From Saksenaea vasiformis B4078 (taxonomy: Eukaryota; Mucoromycota; Mucoromycetes; Mucorales; Saksenaeaceae): a DNA stretch of 64,000 bases. The DNA is taken from contig JNDT01001950.1 of the NCBI GenBank assembly GCA_000697055.1, positions 124,001-188,000 on the forward strand. Direction: 5' to 3'. Both the position numbers and the translations under genes were made by a program. Positions within the stretch are counted from its first letter, which is position 1. Each line of letters starts with the position of its first letter. Of this stretch, positions 11,360 to 24,799 are shown in pieces. Under the pieces are notes generated by a model. That model was not told the DNA's origin and made no database searches. It saw only the letters and a program-made list of their open reading frames with translations.

Positions 11360-14141
11360 TTACCATTTGCCTAATAACTTGTGTCCCGATAATCTAGAGG
11401 AATGGGATGGGACAGGCGTATCACTAGAAGATGTTGTCCTAGGAGGTGCCGCCGTATGAACGTTGCCTGTGTAAGCTGGAACCACACTCTTTGGAGGTGG
11501 TGGTCTCTTATCGAGTGTGCTAAGGTTATCCACAAACTTGTCAGGAGTGAGAATATGCGTAGAACCTATAAAACAATGAGATTTTCATGTTCATTTGCTA
11601 TGATTAGCGTACCAATGTAAACTTCACGGTCGAACATCTCGGACAGTTCGTAGGCTGATCTCATTTCAGAATAGGTCATGCCACCAGCGATGAAAATGAT
11701 AATAGGAGGACCGGATGGTGGTTTGGGCGCAGCCTACAAAGAAATAATCTGTTTTAGCTTCACGTCTTACCACTGTAAACTTGCGGATACAATACTTACA
11801 TTGTTTCCTGTAGACTTTTTGTGCCATTGCGTCTTGTAAACACGCAACTGCGGCACTTGCTTTCGGGTATGAGTCGAGTCTCGTCGCAAGCTCTCTGGTT
11901 CGGCCACGCGGAGAAGAGGGAACAGGCTTTGGTCAATTGTTTCCTTAACATGGCCTTCAACCACACGCTTAACCACAGGCACATAGCGTGACAGATCGAA
12001 AGGCACGTCTTGCTGACTGGCCACACTTTCCCGCTTTTTCTTGTCCTTTTTCGTCTTCTCTCCCTGTTTGTTAGCTGATTTGGATAGTTGCACTCCCAAT
12101 AAGCTCAGGTTCTCAATGGCATCCTTATACTCCTGATCCAATCGTGCATGGGCAAGAAGCAACTGCAATTCCTCTGTATCGACTTTGTCTGATGTGGCAA
12201 TCCACAACATAATCAGACGTGTTTTGATCATCTGACTAGATACTTGCTAAGTACAATAATGCAATGAACCATGTAGTTACCTGGTATAGGGATCATCCAA
12301 AATTGGCACAAGCTCATCTACCAAGTGCTTCGGAACGCTGCCTTCAGGCGTCTCACCACATGCCATATTCTATTCTTTGGTAAGCTTCTGCCTCAGCTAA
12401 TTCTATCTCACCTGTTCAAGTAAACCAATTGTTTCGAGATTCTGCTTCGTGAATTCAGACATACAATCACTGGCGATTGTCATGTGCGCTGAAAACTAAG
12501 TGAACAGGACCATTAACGTTATGTCAACACAGTGTAATTTTATTTGTTTTTTTTTTTTTTACCTTCGTTTTCATTTCCTGAAATTGCGGAAGATTTGCGA
12601 TGACCTGCTTCATGTCGTTCAAGCTTCTGACCGAGTTTTGTCTAATCCAAGTGATCTCAGTTTCTTATCCGCTTAACATTTGTATATTACCCTCCCGAAG
12701 CGCTCTTGTTTTCTTTGGTAAATGCATTGAACTCCTCAATCAGCTTCTCCGTCGTACCAGCAATATGCATATGCCGAATAGACGTGTATACAGTGTCCTG
12801 ATCATTCAACGTGATTTCCTGATCCTTGCTTGTTCCGTCCTCCTGAGTGTATTCGTACGAATACTTAAGACCAGCAGCTGTTTCTTCCGTCTTTAATAAA
12901 TCAGCAATCATAGCTTGATATGTAAATTCGTGAAGAAAAGGAGAAATAGGGTCGATAGTACGGTCAAGAAGGATCAATGTTCCGCGGGGCAACGGTGGGT
13001 CACGAGGCGGCTAAAGCGAGATAAGTAGATTAGGGCACAGACCCATAAAAACATAAAGACATAATATAGTAACATTACCGGGAACTCAGGGTTCACTTTG
13101 CAGAAGTTATCCAGCTCTGCCTGGACAAGCTTAGCAAGATGCCATGGTATATTACGATTGATAGTGCCTTGCACATCAAGCGGCCGATGGTAACGGATCA
13201 ATGGGTTTTCACCAAGGGTAACACACATACAAAGAACCTAAGAAAGGTGAAGTATGAGCTTGTAACTATAGCTAGTTTTCTTTTAAGAAAGAAAAAAGAG
13301 TACATACTTGTTTAGCGATATCTTCGAGGTCGCCCTCAATTTTGCTGGCCGAACTACTCCGATTCCCGCCTCCTGACGACGAATCATTACCGAATAAGGC
13401 ATGAAATTTGCGCTCATCGTCCAAGGTATAAACCGATTGTTCGCGAACTATTAGGTATCTAAGCTATCAACATTTCTTTTTTTTACCTAGCGTCACAAAC
13501 TTACCCAAAAAATCCACGTACATTTCCTTCAAACTTTGAATGTACTTATCAGCCCCCGTTGCTTTTAGTTTACGGGTGAAGTCCGTAAACACAGCGTTAT
13601 CCAGACCTGTACACATGTTAAACTGAGATTTCCTTCACACCAAACCAACCGTTAATAAAATGTACGTGAGCAGCAGCGTACATAGGCCCGTCATCGCGTG
13701 AAAAATCATCCACAAGTCGAGTACATGACTCAATGCAAGGTGTCAAGATATAAACAGCTTCGACGCTTGGATATGGTTGTCGAGGTTTCTCGATATTTTC
13801 CACCACTAAAAATAGCATACCGTCACAACAACTAACCTTGAGAAGGTAGCTTCACTTACAAGTAACCTACAAGTCAGACAATGTCAGTTGCCGCTGAGCC
13901 TCATCTCTGTCGAAAGCTAGCTTACATTTTCCTCGAGAATGTCATACATTTTACAAGCAGAATTCAATATTTTCAAGGACAAACTGTCTACAACCACAAG
14001 CTTCCATCGTCCAGCCGGCTGAACAGACTTGATTAGCTCAAGAAAGCCTAGTAACAGGAATCCAGGGACCAGCCAGATGAGCTCATGAATGCCATTGTTC
14101 TATAACATACGTCTCTTAAGGATCTCGTCAACGCCAATCAT
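11360..14141 (-). CDS. SEC1: Sec1/Munc18-family protein (exocytic SNARE regulator)
   Basis: Binds syntaxin/SNARE complexes and drives vesicle fusion at the plasma membrane. Fourteen exons: 14111-14141, 13926-14047, 13860-13866, 13650-13805, 13505-13606, 13308-13447, 13079-13237, 12691-13010, 12563-12641, 12412-12495, 12281-12369, 11800-12235, 11613-11733, 11360-11565; 683 residues, every phase consistent. Family landmarks: WKLVVVDSLSLKILNSAC near the N terminus, YPSVEAVYILTP, LILLDRTIDPISPFLHEFTY, YVPVVKRVVEGHVKETIDQ, PPIIIFIAGGMTYSEMR. The length lies between animal Munc18 and yeast Sec1. The exocytic type rather than Sly1, Vps45 or Vps33 is favoured by the LLHEFTYQAM-like block. Exon 3 is a 7-nt microexon needed to complete NVTLVENI. 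Confidence 0.9.
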
Positions 14142-14296
14142 TTAGGAGCTAATGCAGATATAAAGTGAAGAAGAAACAAAAAAGAAAAGAAGCGTCGGAA
14201 TGTCCGAGGCAAAGTTGCAAAAGGCGACAAGCTGCTTTTGTCGGCAGCAATACTTGAACTGCGTTTCAACTTTCCAATGAGCGCGTCACTTTAACT

Positions 14297-17047
14297 TTAT
14301 TTTGATGCGTGCTTTCCTTCAGTTTTCCTGAGTGGAGCATCTTCGTCCTCCCAACCATCGAGATCATCAAAGTCACCAGCAGCTTCATCATCATCAGCTA
14401 TAGAGAAGTATTGATTTGTTTTGGGTTTTGCATGCTCATCGTCAGAAACATCATCGGCTGCGAACAATGTTGGTGTCTCGATAACGAGCTCGTCCCTGAA
14501 AGGAAAATAGTTGTTAGCGATGCTATTTTCTTCAGCAAGACGTACAATTCGTTGGTATCGTCTTGATCATCCAAACGCAATTTCTTCGGACGCTTATTCT
14601 TCCCGAAGAATCTGCGTAGCCATGCGAAACGCGGACCAGCGCCTTTGGCCTCCTGTCTGGATCGATACCAACAGCAGGCAAAGATGATAGCCACAAAAAT
14701 AACAACTATTAACGCTGATGTTCCCCTATGCGACATGTATCAGCATACACATGTATATCGTTGAAGTAACTGTTAACATACAAACTCTTGTATTTCGTCC
14801 ATGGTTCTGCGAGGTCATTCTGAGCGGTAGATGGCTCGGCTGTCGGTGTCACTGTAGCAACGGCATCGCTGGTCTTTGTAGGATGTGTTGGTTCTGCTTC
14901 AGGCGGGCTCACCTTACCGACACGGCTCGGCAATCCGTTGACTTGATTCTCACCGACTCCCATAAAACGGTTGATCATATCCAATGTTTCAATGGGATGG
15001 TCGTAAGGCACCATATGGCTGCCGTCTTTGATAACGACATATGTCAGGTTGCGGGCTTCCGTGTAATAACCGACGACCTTGTCATCTATATACCAATTTT
15101 GTTGCTCGGCAGACTGGAATAAATGAGAATGTCAACGTATCTCCTGGTTACCCTATCCATTCTACCTGAAATCCTTTCTCGCCATTCCAAGTAAGGTTGC
15201 CAATCAGATACTCGGTACCAAGCGTGTTACAGATCAGATCAAATTCACCACTTTTTTTACTTGTGTGAACACCCTGCTACTGTTTTTATGTTTTGCTTCT
15301 CTTACCTGTATAACAGCACAGGGATTTCTTGCAAAATTGCAGGGAGAAGCTAATGTCCTCATGAATATCGTATAGAATATATTTTTGACTTACATCATAT
15401 GATGGAACATCCTTATCTTCAATTAACTCTCCTTGTACTGGATACGAACATTCTGTCCAGCCCATGACCTGGGCATTTGCATGGATGGCATCTTTTACTG
15501 CAGGCATCTATTATCGAGATATGAGATAGACACACACATGGCAATGACAAAGCGTTTTACCCGTAAATATGCCGTTACATCTTTCAAGTCGTAAGGCCAG
15601 GATTGACCACATGCGGGCGATTCTTCCTCTGTTAGTCGCATATCATACTGATTAATGCAATACTCTTTCCCGTTTATCCTAATTGTTTATACCGAAAGGT
15701 GAATCTTCTTCCTATTGTCGTGGTGAAGGTAGTACGTACCTGTGCTTAGAGTGATCCAGCACAGTTTGCAAAATGCGTTCACATTCTTGCACATTAATAC
15801 GCACGCTCTTATCTAGTATATTCTGACACAGTCTCAACTGTTCGCTGGCCAGTTTCTAATTACGGGGTGTGAATATACTGATAATTAATCTTTTCACTCA
15901 CTTTTGACTGGCCTGTCACCAGTTTGTGTCGAACGCTAAAATCGTAATAAGCAGCATACTACGTTGCGTTAGTGTCTGAATGGAATGGTTTTTGCCACTT
16001 GTACCTGATGAACAGGTGATATCCAGCCATTTCCTATAGCAAGTCCCTTGAGATTGTACTATCCAAGTGTTAACCTCTTTGATAACAATCTCCGGTCCAA
16101 ACCTTTGTTTGCCCTTTCTTGTTCAGCTCCAAAATGCTGGTGGCAAAATAGGGAATATAAGTGCCAGCGAAACTTTCACCTGCGATATAAATCTGTGTAC
16201 ATATAAATAGGATTAATTTGGTCTAGGACTTGACCAAGTAAACTTACATCGTGCTTGCGCAGATAAGGAAAGATGCCAAAAAATTTCTCCAAGAAAAGGG
16301 AAAATTCATCGGTTATCTGTAGAAGTCAAATTTGTAAAAAGCACCGTTTCGGCGTTGCGTAGTGTATAGATATACAAACCTCTGAAAGGCTATGCATATA
16401 ACTATCGCCGTTAGCGAAGCTAAATCCCGTTCCAACGGGCTGGTCAACTATGCAAACGATTAAACCAGGGAATGGATATCAGCAGTACATACCATAAACG
16501 ACGACAGCGTTATCCTGCCATCCACCAGCACTTATATTTAATGACATGTCCGGGTTCACCCGATAGGGTCCATTCTCCAGGAACAGTCCGTCCATACTTC
16601 ATTGAATACTCAGCTATTTTTATGCATCTCCTCCAAAAATTATTACCTTGAACATCCCGGGCCTCCGTTTAACCAAAAAATCTGTTGCTTATCTCAATTG
16701 ACTATCCTTTATCTTTCAACCCATTACCAATTTTTCTGGCTGTGTAGTGTGGATCTGCTCGAGCATCCAAAAAAATAAATTTCCATTCGTTTTAGGCGAA
16801 ATCTCGATGTGCCTTTTTTGCTATGTTATTAACAGAAAAGGTTACCTAAAAATAGCCTTACCCTGCGTATTGCTTGAAGTTCAGTTCGCCGACGTTGACG
16901 CCAGGTAATGCTGTGACCTTATAGTCATCGGCTGCCACAATCGCAAGTTAGCTAACGTTTCTGTCAAAGGTAAGTACCTTTTTGTGCTGCAAAAAGGGGA
17001 ATGGCAGAAAGGCCTAGTAGTAAAGCAAGCCAAACGCGATTCCACAT
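14297..17047 (-). CDS. KEX1: Pheromone-processing carboxypeptidase Kex1 (serine carboxypeptidase, S10)
   Basis: Late-Golgi membrane carboxypeptidase that trims C-terminal Lys/Arg from precursors cut by Kex2. Eighteen exons: 16978-17047, 16862-16931, 16728-16812, 16647-16681, 16493-16596, 16380-16447, 16248-16316, 16103-16192, 16005-16058, 15902-15958, 15740-15855, 15561-15678, 15394-15507, 15306-15349, 15166-15250, 14782-15113, 14546-14725, 14297-14495 (629 residues). Signal peptide at residues 1-20. Substrate-binding NGGPGCSSMDG; catalytic Ser in GESFAG, Asp in GEFDLICN, His in GSHMVPYD. After a Thr/Pro-rich stalk comes one membrane span (ALIVVIFVAIIFACC) and a very acidic cytosolic tail (DDLDGWEDEDAP), the typical Kex1 retrieval tail. 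All three catalytic residues are intact. Its 3' end lies 156 bp from the SEC1 start. Confidence 0.93.
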
Positions 17048-19727
17048 GATGTATTCCAGGAGGAAGAAATGAGTGTGTTGGTGGGTTAACGGGATCGGGA
17101 AAGCGAGATATATATATACTAAGATAAGCAACCACTGTTAGAATCCATCGTGAAAGACGAAATTATGGACTCACTGGTAATCCCTCTTGGCAACCAAGTG
17201 CAGCGTTGCTGGTGGATTCGTCCTCAGTGTATGTCGAATAAATATGAACTCCGAACGCAGTTTGTAGAGGGGTAAAAAGAGTTCGGCCTTGTAAATCAAT
17301 CATTTTTCTCTACATGGTTAAAACGCTGTACTTTTTTGTATTGTGTCACTTCAGAACAAATAGACATAACAAGTATCATGCAAATGGTCGAAGGGGAAGA
17401 CTATTGCTAATGTCAGAACTTTTATGGAAGGATGTCAACTATGCATGACATGTCGTATTTTGAAACTTAATGACACGGACAGAGGGACACACTAAATTAA
17501 GCGAAAATTGCACACGCTCTCCGAAATACAAGGTGGAACCCCATCAATCCTGATATCGCAGGATCACTAAAATGAAAGTCGGGCTTTTATCCAGAAACCT
17601 CTGCAAGCGATGGCACGTCAGATGCCAGATACGCAGGAAAGCTGTCGTACAAGAAGGCTTGACAGGTTTGTTGTCATGTATACGTTCCTTTTAAATCCTT
17701 CCATATTTGTACATTTTATATTTTGAAACGAGCAATTTTTTTCTTTTTTTGCACAAGATAGACAGGATCATGCTGTTGATGAGCATGGCTCTCTTGAACC
17801 TGTGGCTGCATGGTTGATGAGGAAAAATGCGCGTAGTGCATCTTGCCATAGGTGCTTTGAGTCTGTTGCTATGCTAAAAGATACAGATATTCGTATGAGA
17901 GAAGTGAATCCACCTGTGGCCTCACAATGTATGACCAAACTGACGTTTAACAGGTTTTCAAATGCAAATCAACCAGGAATACATATTCGCTCGGCACAAT
18001 GAGGATTGCGCAGAGAAGTATATACTTTTATATTCGAATCAAAGATGTATTTGGGTAGTCCATTTTAATAGTTTCCTCAACACACTGACCGGAACGTGCA
18101 AATAGTATCTAAAGGGACACATGGATTCCGCTTTAATTTTATTTGGGTCTGTCTTTTTTTTTTTAAAAAAAAAAACCTTCTCACTAGATGCTATGATCGA
18201 CTATACACACAGGATTACTCATGTTGTTTAATGTATTATTCAGGCCACCTTTGGTCGTGAACGCTCAACCGGCTCCACGCCGTATCCTTCCAATCTCACG
18301 CCCCGCAATTCGTCACTGTGCGAGGTGTGGCCTTACACGAAAATGTGTAATTACCCTTAGGTTAAGCAAGATGGCGCGCAAGTACGTATTATTTCATTTA
18401 CTGAATATGAATCAATTTCTAATTTTGCTGTAAGTAGATCGTCACTTTACTGCCACGCTATATACTGATAATCATGTAATTAATTCCTTTCTTAGCGCAA
18501 AATTCGCTCCAGAGTAGCGTCAAATTCGCTCAATAAAGAGTGCGCCAGCATAGTTCCAGTGCCATCACTGATACTTTGTAAAGGGCGAAATGGTTCTCAA
18601 AACAGCATTCTGTCAAAATATTGATCAAGCATACGACGTATCGTATCATGATAATTATTTTGTGCTCCTGCGATAGCAAAATTGACAGGGTACGACTTTA
18701 ATTTCTCCAAATTTAGAACTATTCATAGTTCGGCAGACTAGATCAAAGAATGCATATGACAAAAGAAACCTGTCGATTGCTACCCATTACTGCCGATGTT
18801 TATAGTACGATAAAATTTCGTGATACGAAGCTATACCTGATGATTGATACACCATTATGCATCTGACATTTGGACACAGCAAATGACCGGTCTTTCCTAT
18901 CTGATCAACTTTGTGTATGGTTTTAGGAAACGTTGATCGGGTGGGATGATTTGAACAAGGATCTGTAGCTCCAACTTATCGATAGAACGTGTCGGAACTA
19001 TTGGTGCGGGATCCTAGCCGACTTTGACTTTGCAAGTTCTATCACATTTGTATACACGTGTTCTATCATACGGTGCTGGTCCGGATGATCGAACGGACAT
19101 CTATCTATTAATCTGTCTACTCTGTCTGGCATGATGGAAGTGTACTACTGTCGCACAAGTTATCCGATCATTGTGGGACTTGGGGTTAGCGTTGTTCGAT
19201 GCATGATGCTTCTTGGCTTTTCTCAAGTGTACTAATGTTCGCGTCCGTAAAGTTGACTGGGCGGCGCAGCCACTCCACCTAGTTTTCAGTTCCATCAAAC
19301 GCGTGAGTGTAATAGATTAGAATACAGAATCACCTACTTTGGGTTACTGAGAGGGTCAGACATGTGAAAATCCCAAGGTTAGGAAAATGGATGTATCAGT
19401 TTTTATGCACAGTAAAGGGATGCCATAGGAATGTTGCCTAAAGTCTGACATCTGCATTATGTCAGAAGATCATGACAACCGTGATATCTACCACAAGACG
19501 ATCAAAGAGACCATCGATATGGCAAGATCTACGAGATTTCGTTTCGTGCTTGTTTACATCTAATCCCTTTATTTTATTCAAAGTAGTATACATCAAAAAT
19601 GTTCATAAGTAATCATTAGAAAGATATAGGATAAAAGAATGGAACCCGTTATGTTATATGGAAGCCAAAGGAAGGGATATAAAGGAACGGATAATAATAA
19701 TAATAAGATGGTCAGAGTTTACAAGTT
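17048..19727. other. Long gene-poor stretch
   Basis: No exon chain or domain is recognisable in 2.7 kb. Present are a homopolymer palindrome (T-run then A-run) near 18150-18175 and scattered short frames, for example 17802-18002. The left end contains the KEX1 promoter. Confidence 0.35.
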
Positions 19728-21410
19728 TCAAATTTCTTTCTCGGGACCTTGCCAAAGACTGATGATAACGGCTAAAATTAGGACAATGGCGAAACGACAC
19801 CAACGCCATACTGCCTGGAATAGTTGGCGAAGAAGACGGCGAAGTCGGCCAATAAATGAGCTTGGTGCGATCTCCTTTACAGTAGTGGAGGCCGACTTGG
19901 TGGGTCTGGGATAGAGACTATAAGAGGGAAATGTACTATCCTCGAACAAAGAGAACCTGTCATCATCCTCTAGCGATGCCTTGGCAGCTTTTTCAGCTTC
20001 ATGTTGTTCTTCCACGCGATTAATAAAGCTGAGGGCCTCATCCAGCATACTCTTGTCAATACCGCTAACTTTAGAAAGTGCCATTTCCATAAGTTCTGAT
20101 TCAGTGGTAGGAACGTTGTAAATAGCGGCAAGCGATTTTTCTGTGAAGTGCGATAAATTCGATAGGGAGCGGAAAGAATATTCGGAAGTACTTCGGGTCG
20201 TACGTGGGATAGGAGTTGATTTGGATGTGGAAAGCTTTGGGGGATGTTGGTTGCGTTTCATCCATTCGTTCTCTAGTTCACCCAGAAGTGTGTGACGGAA
20301 AGGTTCGCCGCCATTGTCGTCATAGGCGCTTGGCGCTGGAGTAGATCGGGCTGAATGCAGATTAATGCCGCGTTCTTTTAGTTCTTGCAGCAAGGTCCGA
20401 TGCTCTTCTAAGCTTGCATTTAGTTCAGTGATATGCTGAAACTGTCGGTTGTAGGCTTCTTGTAGTTCTTCGTGATCCTTTTGGGTGAACTGGAATCGTT
20501 CAAATTCTGACTTCAGCTGTCGAAGATCCTTGAAGGTTTCCATCAGTTTCTCTTCCAGGGCAGCTTTGGATTGAGTAATTTTGGTATTCTCCGCCTCCAG
20601 ATTATTGACAGTGCTCAGTAATTCTTCTACCATCTTTTCGTTCTTGATTTCATTTTCTACTGTAGGGATGGATAATTTTTGACGTTCCTTAACTTCTTCG
20701 AGCTCTTCGATTTTTGTAGTTGCAATTTCCAAGCTGCTTTTCAGAGCATCGATTTCAGCTTCCAGTTTGCGGACTTTTTTGAGATGGGATCGATCGGATT
20801 GTCCTTGTTCCGTTGTTGTGATTTCCAAACGTCTGGCTAACTCCCTGTTTTTACGTTCAAGTTCCTCAATCATGGCCTCACGTGTTCCCCGTGATGGTAT
20901 GAGTCGCATATGATTGTGGTTGTCATCATCGCTTTCCTGGGCAGAATCAATACCAGAATCCGATCCATCTGGAATGGGATCACAAACAGTGACAAGAGAT
21001 GAGGAGGGAGTCGGTAAAGGTATGGGGACTGGATCTTGTGTCTTTTGTAAAAGATTCTCGTAACTTGATTTGAGCTCTTTGTTATTTTCCAGTAACTTCT
21101 TTCCTATTTCGGCAGCCAATACTAGATCTGCAGGAAAACAGGGGAATAGATGAGCGGGCTATTTTTTTTTCACGTGGGTTGTGCATAAGTATGAACCTTT
21201 TTCTTTGTCTTTTAGTGTGGTATAGGCATTTTTTAACAATGGAATGAGTTCAGTTGCAGACTTCTCGGCCATCCATGAAACAGAGGACATGAAGGAATTG
21301 GTTGACAATGAAGGAGATGGCGGACCTGTCAGGGGAAATGAAGTACCATTTGACGGTTGTGATGCCATAGAAGCAAGATCAAGGTGTGTAGGGATCCTAC
21401 GTCGGTGCAT
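19728..21410 (-). CDS. Coiled-coil tail-anchored protein with BICD/HAP1-like dynein-adaptor motifs
   Basis: Two exons: 21197-21410 and 19728-21127 (537 residues), joined by a GTTCAT donor and a CTGCAG acceptor. Just after the junction is DLVLAAEIGKKLLENNKEL, matching the CC1-box (AAxxG) that in BICD, BICDR, HAP1 and TRAK adaptors binds the dynein light intermediate chain. Long heptad-rich stretches follow (about 150-325). At about residues 350-356 HTLLGELENEW resembles the Spindly motif that contacts dynactin. The C terminus has one hydrophobic span (FAIVLILAVIISLW) and a short charged end, as in a tail anchor. Function as an organelle-linked dynein adaptor is inference; a structural golgin-like protein is the alternative. 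Confidence 0.7.
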
Positions 21411-21558
21411 AATAACAACAATAAGAAGAAGTGACTCTTGGTAAAAAAAATAGAATAACAACAAAAAAGAGAACTGTGGGGAAACAAAAAGATCAGGAAG
21501 CACAAAAAAATAAAAACGGATGATCGTAAGACGTCACTCTGTCACAATTTAAGCATGT

Positions 21559-22546
21559 TTACTGTAACTTGAACACCTCAGCCGAGGTCAGACCTAGCGA
21601 TCCCAGGATACCAGTTACTCTGCCCTGAGAGAAATCTTTGGCTCTTTGACCACAAATATGGGCTAACATCTTATCCGGTCCACATACAAACACTTGGATC
21701 TTTTCCTTGTCGCCTAGAAATTTCCGAATCATCGTTTCTGAGATAATACCTCGACCTCCACTCCAATTGATCGGAGGTTCTTCTAGTACGTAATAAACCT
21801 TGAATCGATCCTTGAATTTCCGCTCCAGCAGGTCAAGTTCCTTTCTTAGCAAAATGTCCTCTTCGCCTTTATTTCCATATATGAGCCATAGTCTTGTGGT
21901 ATCCTCTGGGTTTTCCAAAACTCGTTGGATTAGTTGATACATTGGTGTAATACCAGTGCCTCCTGCAATCTAATATCCATTGTTAACACACACACAAGAA
22001 TTATACTTTTTTCTATGGGAAATTTACCAAGCCGATTTCCTCTTTTGTATTTTCTTTGTATTCATATTCGACCATGGGACCACGCACGTGAACCTGGTCA
22101 TGCACCTCAAAGTTTGTTAATGTACGAGAAACAGACCCGTTCTCGTAACGCTTAATTAGAAGATCCAAATAACCATCTTTAAATGGATCATGGTTGATAG
22201 GCGTATAGGCTCGCATCACTTGGATAGCGTCATCTTTAATATACAAGCACGATAACGTCGGAAACGTGGCTGACTGTGGTTCTGTCGCCAGTCGTAATCG
22301 GAAGGTATTGTGATTGACTTGTTCCTTCTCTACCAATTCCAATGCCACATACCGATCCGGGCTGAGTCGCTTGTCATTTGCCCAACTCCATTCTAATGTT
22401 TGCCAGCTTACCCAGCCAGCTAGTAGACTCGCTGTAGTCAGACCAAATAGCTTGGTTTTACTGAATGGTCGCATTCGAGTTTGTGCATATCCGCGTCTCG
22501 CTTGACATTGCCAAAGTTGTGCACCGAATCGGTAACCCCTGTTCAT
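21559..22546 (-). CDS. MCR1: NADH-cytochrome b5 reductase, mitochondrial type (Mcr1-like)
   Basis: FAD enzyme passing electrons from NADH to cytochrome b5 or related acceptors. Two exons: 22028-22546 and 21559-21969 (309 residues; intron GTAAAT...ATTAG). The N terminus is basic and amphipathic, followed by a membrane span (LFGLTTASLLAGWVSW), as in outer-membrane/intermembrane-space Mcr1. FAD motif RAYTPINHD; second half has IAGGTGITPMYQLIQ (NAD-binding Gly loop) and VFVCGPDKM. The C-terminal GILGSLGLTSAEVFKLQ aligns with the conserved Mcr1 end. The related Cyc2-type oxidoreductase is an alternative. Confidence 0.75.
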
Positions 22547-24799
22547 GAATGCAGCCGACGAGTATTATTTTTTTTAAAAGGATTTACTTCGGACACTCAA
22601 GGAGCAGTCCTCTTGGACACCCAAAAATTTCGGGTGCTAAAATCCATCAGAACTGTGTGGAAGAGCAACTACTAAATAATTGCAACGTTTAATGCCTTGA
22701 AACCACGGTCGCATCTTTTTCTTTTGTGTGAAAACAAAAAGTGGGGCTTCAGACGCTTTTTTCCTCTCTTGCCATCATATTCTTGGAGAGTAAGTGTTAC
22801 TTCTTTGTAAGAACGCAACATACACGAATTTATTGTTTATAAATCAATGATTATGCAAGATGGTCGAGAAGCCTGAAAGTAACACATTTGCCTTTGTTCT
22901 TCTGTATTCCTTCTCCATATTGGAACATCAATTATGCTTAATCTCTAAATCAGAGACATCGCACAAAACAAAAAAAAACACGGAGACATCGCCGGAGCAT
23001 CCCGCAAGATAGCATCGCTACATCTATCAGAGAGATGAACATTTATTGAATATATCTTTGTTCCAAAAAGGCTGAATAGCGACCAGTAGACAGATATTGA
23101 ATGAAATGAAGATGTCCAAACGCCTCAAATGCTCTATCTGTCCTTTTTTTCTCGAAGTCGTACAAAAACCAGGCAAGTACCTTGTCTAAAGTATTGCATC
23201 AGCATCCAGCATAATCAAATCGTCTGGCAGCTGATTATGTTATTGCTTTGCCTGTCCCCAATATTTGCCTTCTGAAACCACTTTTTTTTGACAATGAAAA
23301 GCAGAAAATTTCACGCACTTCCTTCCCACCGTCCCATCACCTTTCAAGATGTAAGTATCGCTTTTTTGCAAGAACAGAATACGAACTGGTATATTGTTTA
23401 CAAATGAAGGGCTGTTCAAAATGATAAGGAAGACGAAGAATGACAAGTTCACGTGCTACTTCTGTGTTCCTTTCGAAAAGTTAAATATTCATTGCTTAAG
23501 TCGTCTTTTGATAACATCATTGATAACTGTAAACTATATCCGCGGGAAAATAGATACGATAAAGCTAGCAAAGGATGAATCACGTTGAACCTCAAAACTG
23601 CTTTTCACTTCTCTTTTCTTTACAGACGCACATCATGGGACATGATCAAAGACAACATTTAGCGATAAGTATCTTCTCCTTGATTATTCGACAAACAGAT
23701 ATTTCATTGTACTTCTTTTAGATATACATAGGACTACAGGATGACATATAGGCTTCAGAAAAGTTATGATCGGTCGGCAAATCTTTATTGATTTTGGCTG
23801 ATTAACATTGGCTTATATTCTGACAAATGTCGTATCTATGACATAGGTGCCTGCTTTCTTGTAGTCCAATTGCTGGTATCACCGTAGTTAATACGGTAAA
23901 ATACTCAGGTAGGCAATGTATTTTCTGAATGATTTTTTAACGAAGTTTAGGTTTGTTGCCACTATGCTTTTTCCGCAAATCATTGACACTTCGAACAATT
24001 TTTTACATCTGTCAATTCTATACTGGATATATTTTACAAAAACCATGCGTCACCAAATAAGGGTATGTTTCTCAAGCGTCCAGTATATGGCTGATCTCTT
24101 TGCGTATGTAGTGCACCATAGGGTTCCCATAACTTACATTGGGCAAAAGCAGGCTGATGATGGAATTTCCCGTAACTTTGTTATGGGTATCCGAAGGCAA
24201 TTCCGGTTTTAAAAGTTCCTTTCTCTTTTGTTGCCAAATTTGTTGAGATTCTTAGGAAGTCAAGCAGTAACGACAGGAAGGGCACCAACTGGATGTATGA
24301 TACATTTTACAGAAAAGAACATAATTATCTATAGTATCTTTTATGCCATCATCGTCGTCTCTGATAGATAAATATGCGTTCGCCACAACCGTTATGGGTT
24401 GGTGGTCGAGAGGCCTTCCTTCTACCTCTAGTCTTCGGAATCGGTGAATTGCATCTTTTCGGCACCTATTTGCTATGGAAGGAATGGACAAGATCGATAA
24501 GTAAAGTTGGATATACAGAAGTAATATGTATAAAAAGGATAGAACTTGGACAAGCAACTGCCTTACGAGAATAGAAAACGAGATTGTATTCTGTCAAAAT
24601 AACAATGGTATTGGAGTGGGAGTCAACCACATCTTCAGGCTCAATAATCTGTAAACCCCTCACCCCGTTGATACCGAACTCAAACATTAGCATCGAATTG
24701 AACTAAAAAAGAGCCACTTTCCGATGCCAAACGGCGTTGATACCGGTATCAAATTTAGGGCAAAATCCAATATTGCAATTGTACAACGTGAAATGCAAA
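22547..24799. other. Gene-poor stretch with a diverged repeat pair
   Basis: No gene is supported. Segments near 22795-22930 and 23345-23480 share order and sequence of several blocks (for example TTTGTAAGAAC/TTTGCAAGAAC, TATTGTTTATAAAT/TATTGTTTACAAAT, TTCTGTATTCC/TTCTGTGTTCC). They look like two diverged copies of one repeat in the same orientation. Small frames at 24250-24690 are not convincing. Confidence 0.35.

Noticed and set aside
18150..18175. T-run followed by A-run as a terminator
   Set aside because: Homopolymer palindromes are common in AT-rich DNA, and no gene ends there.
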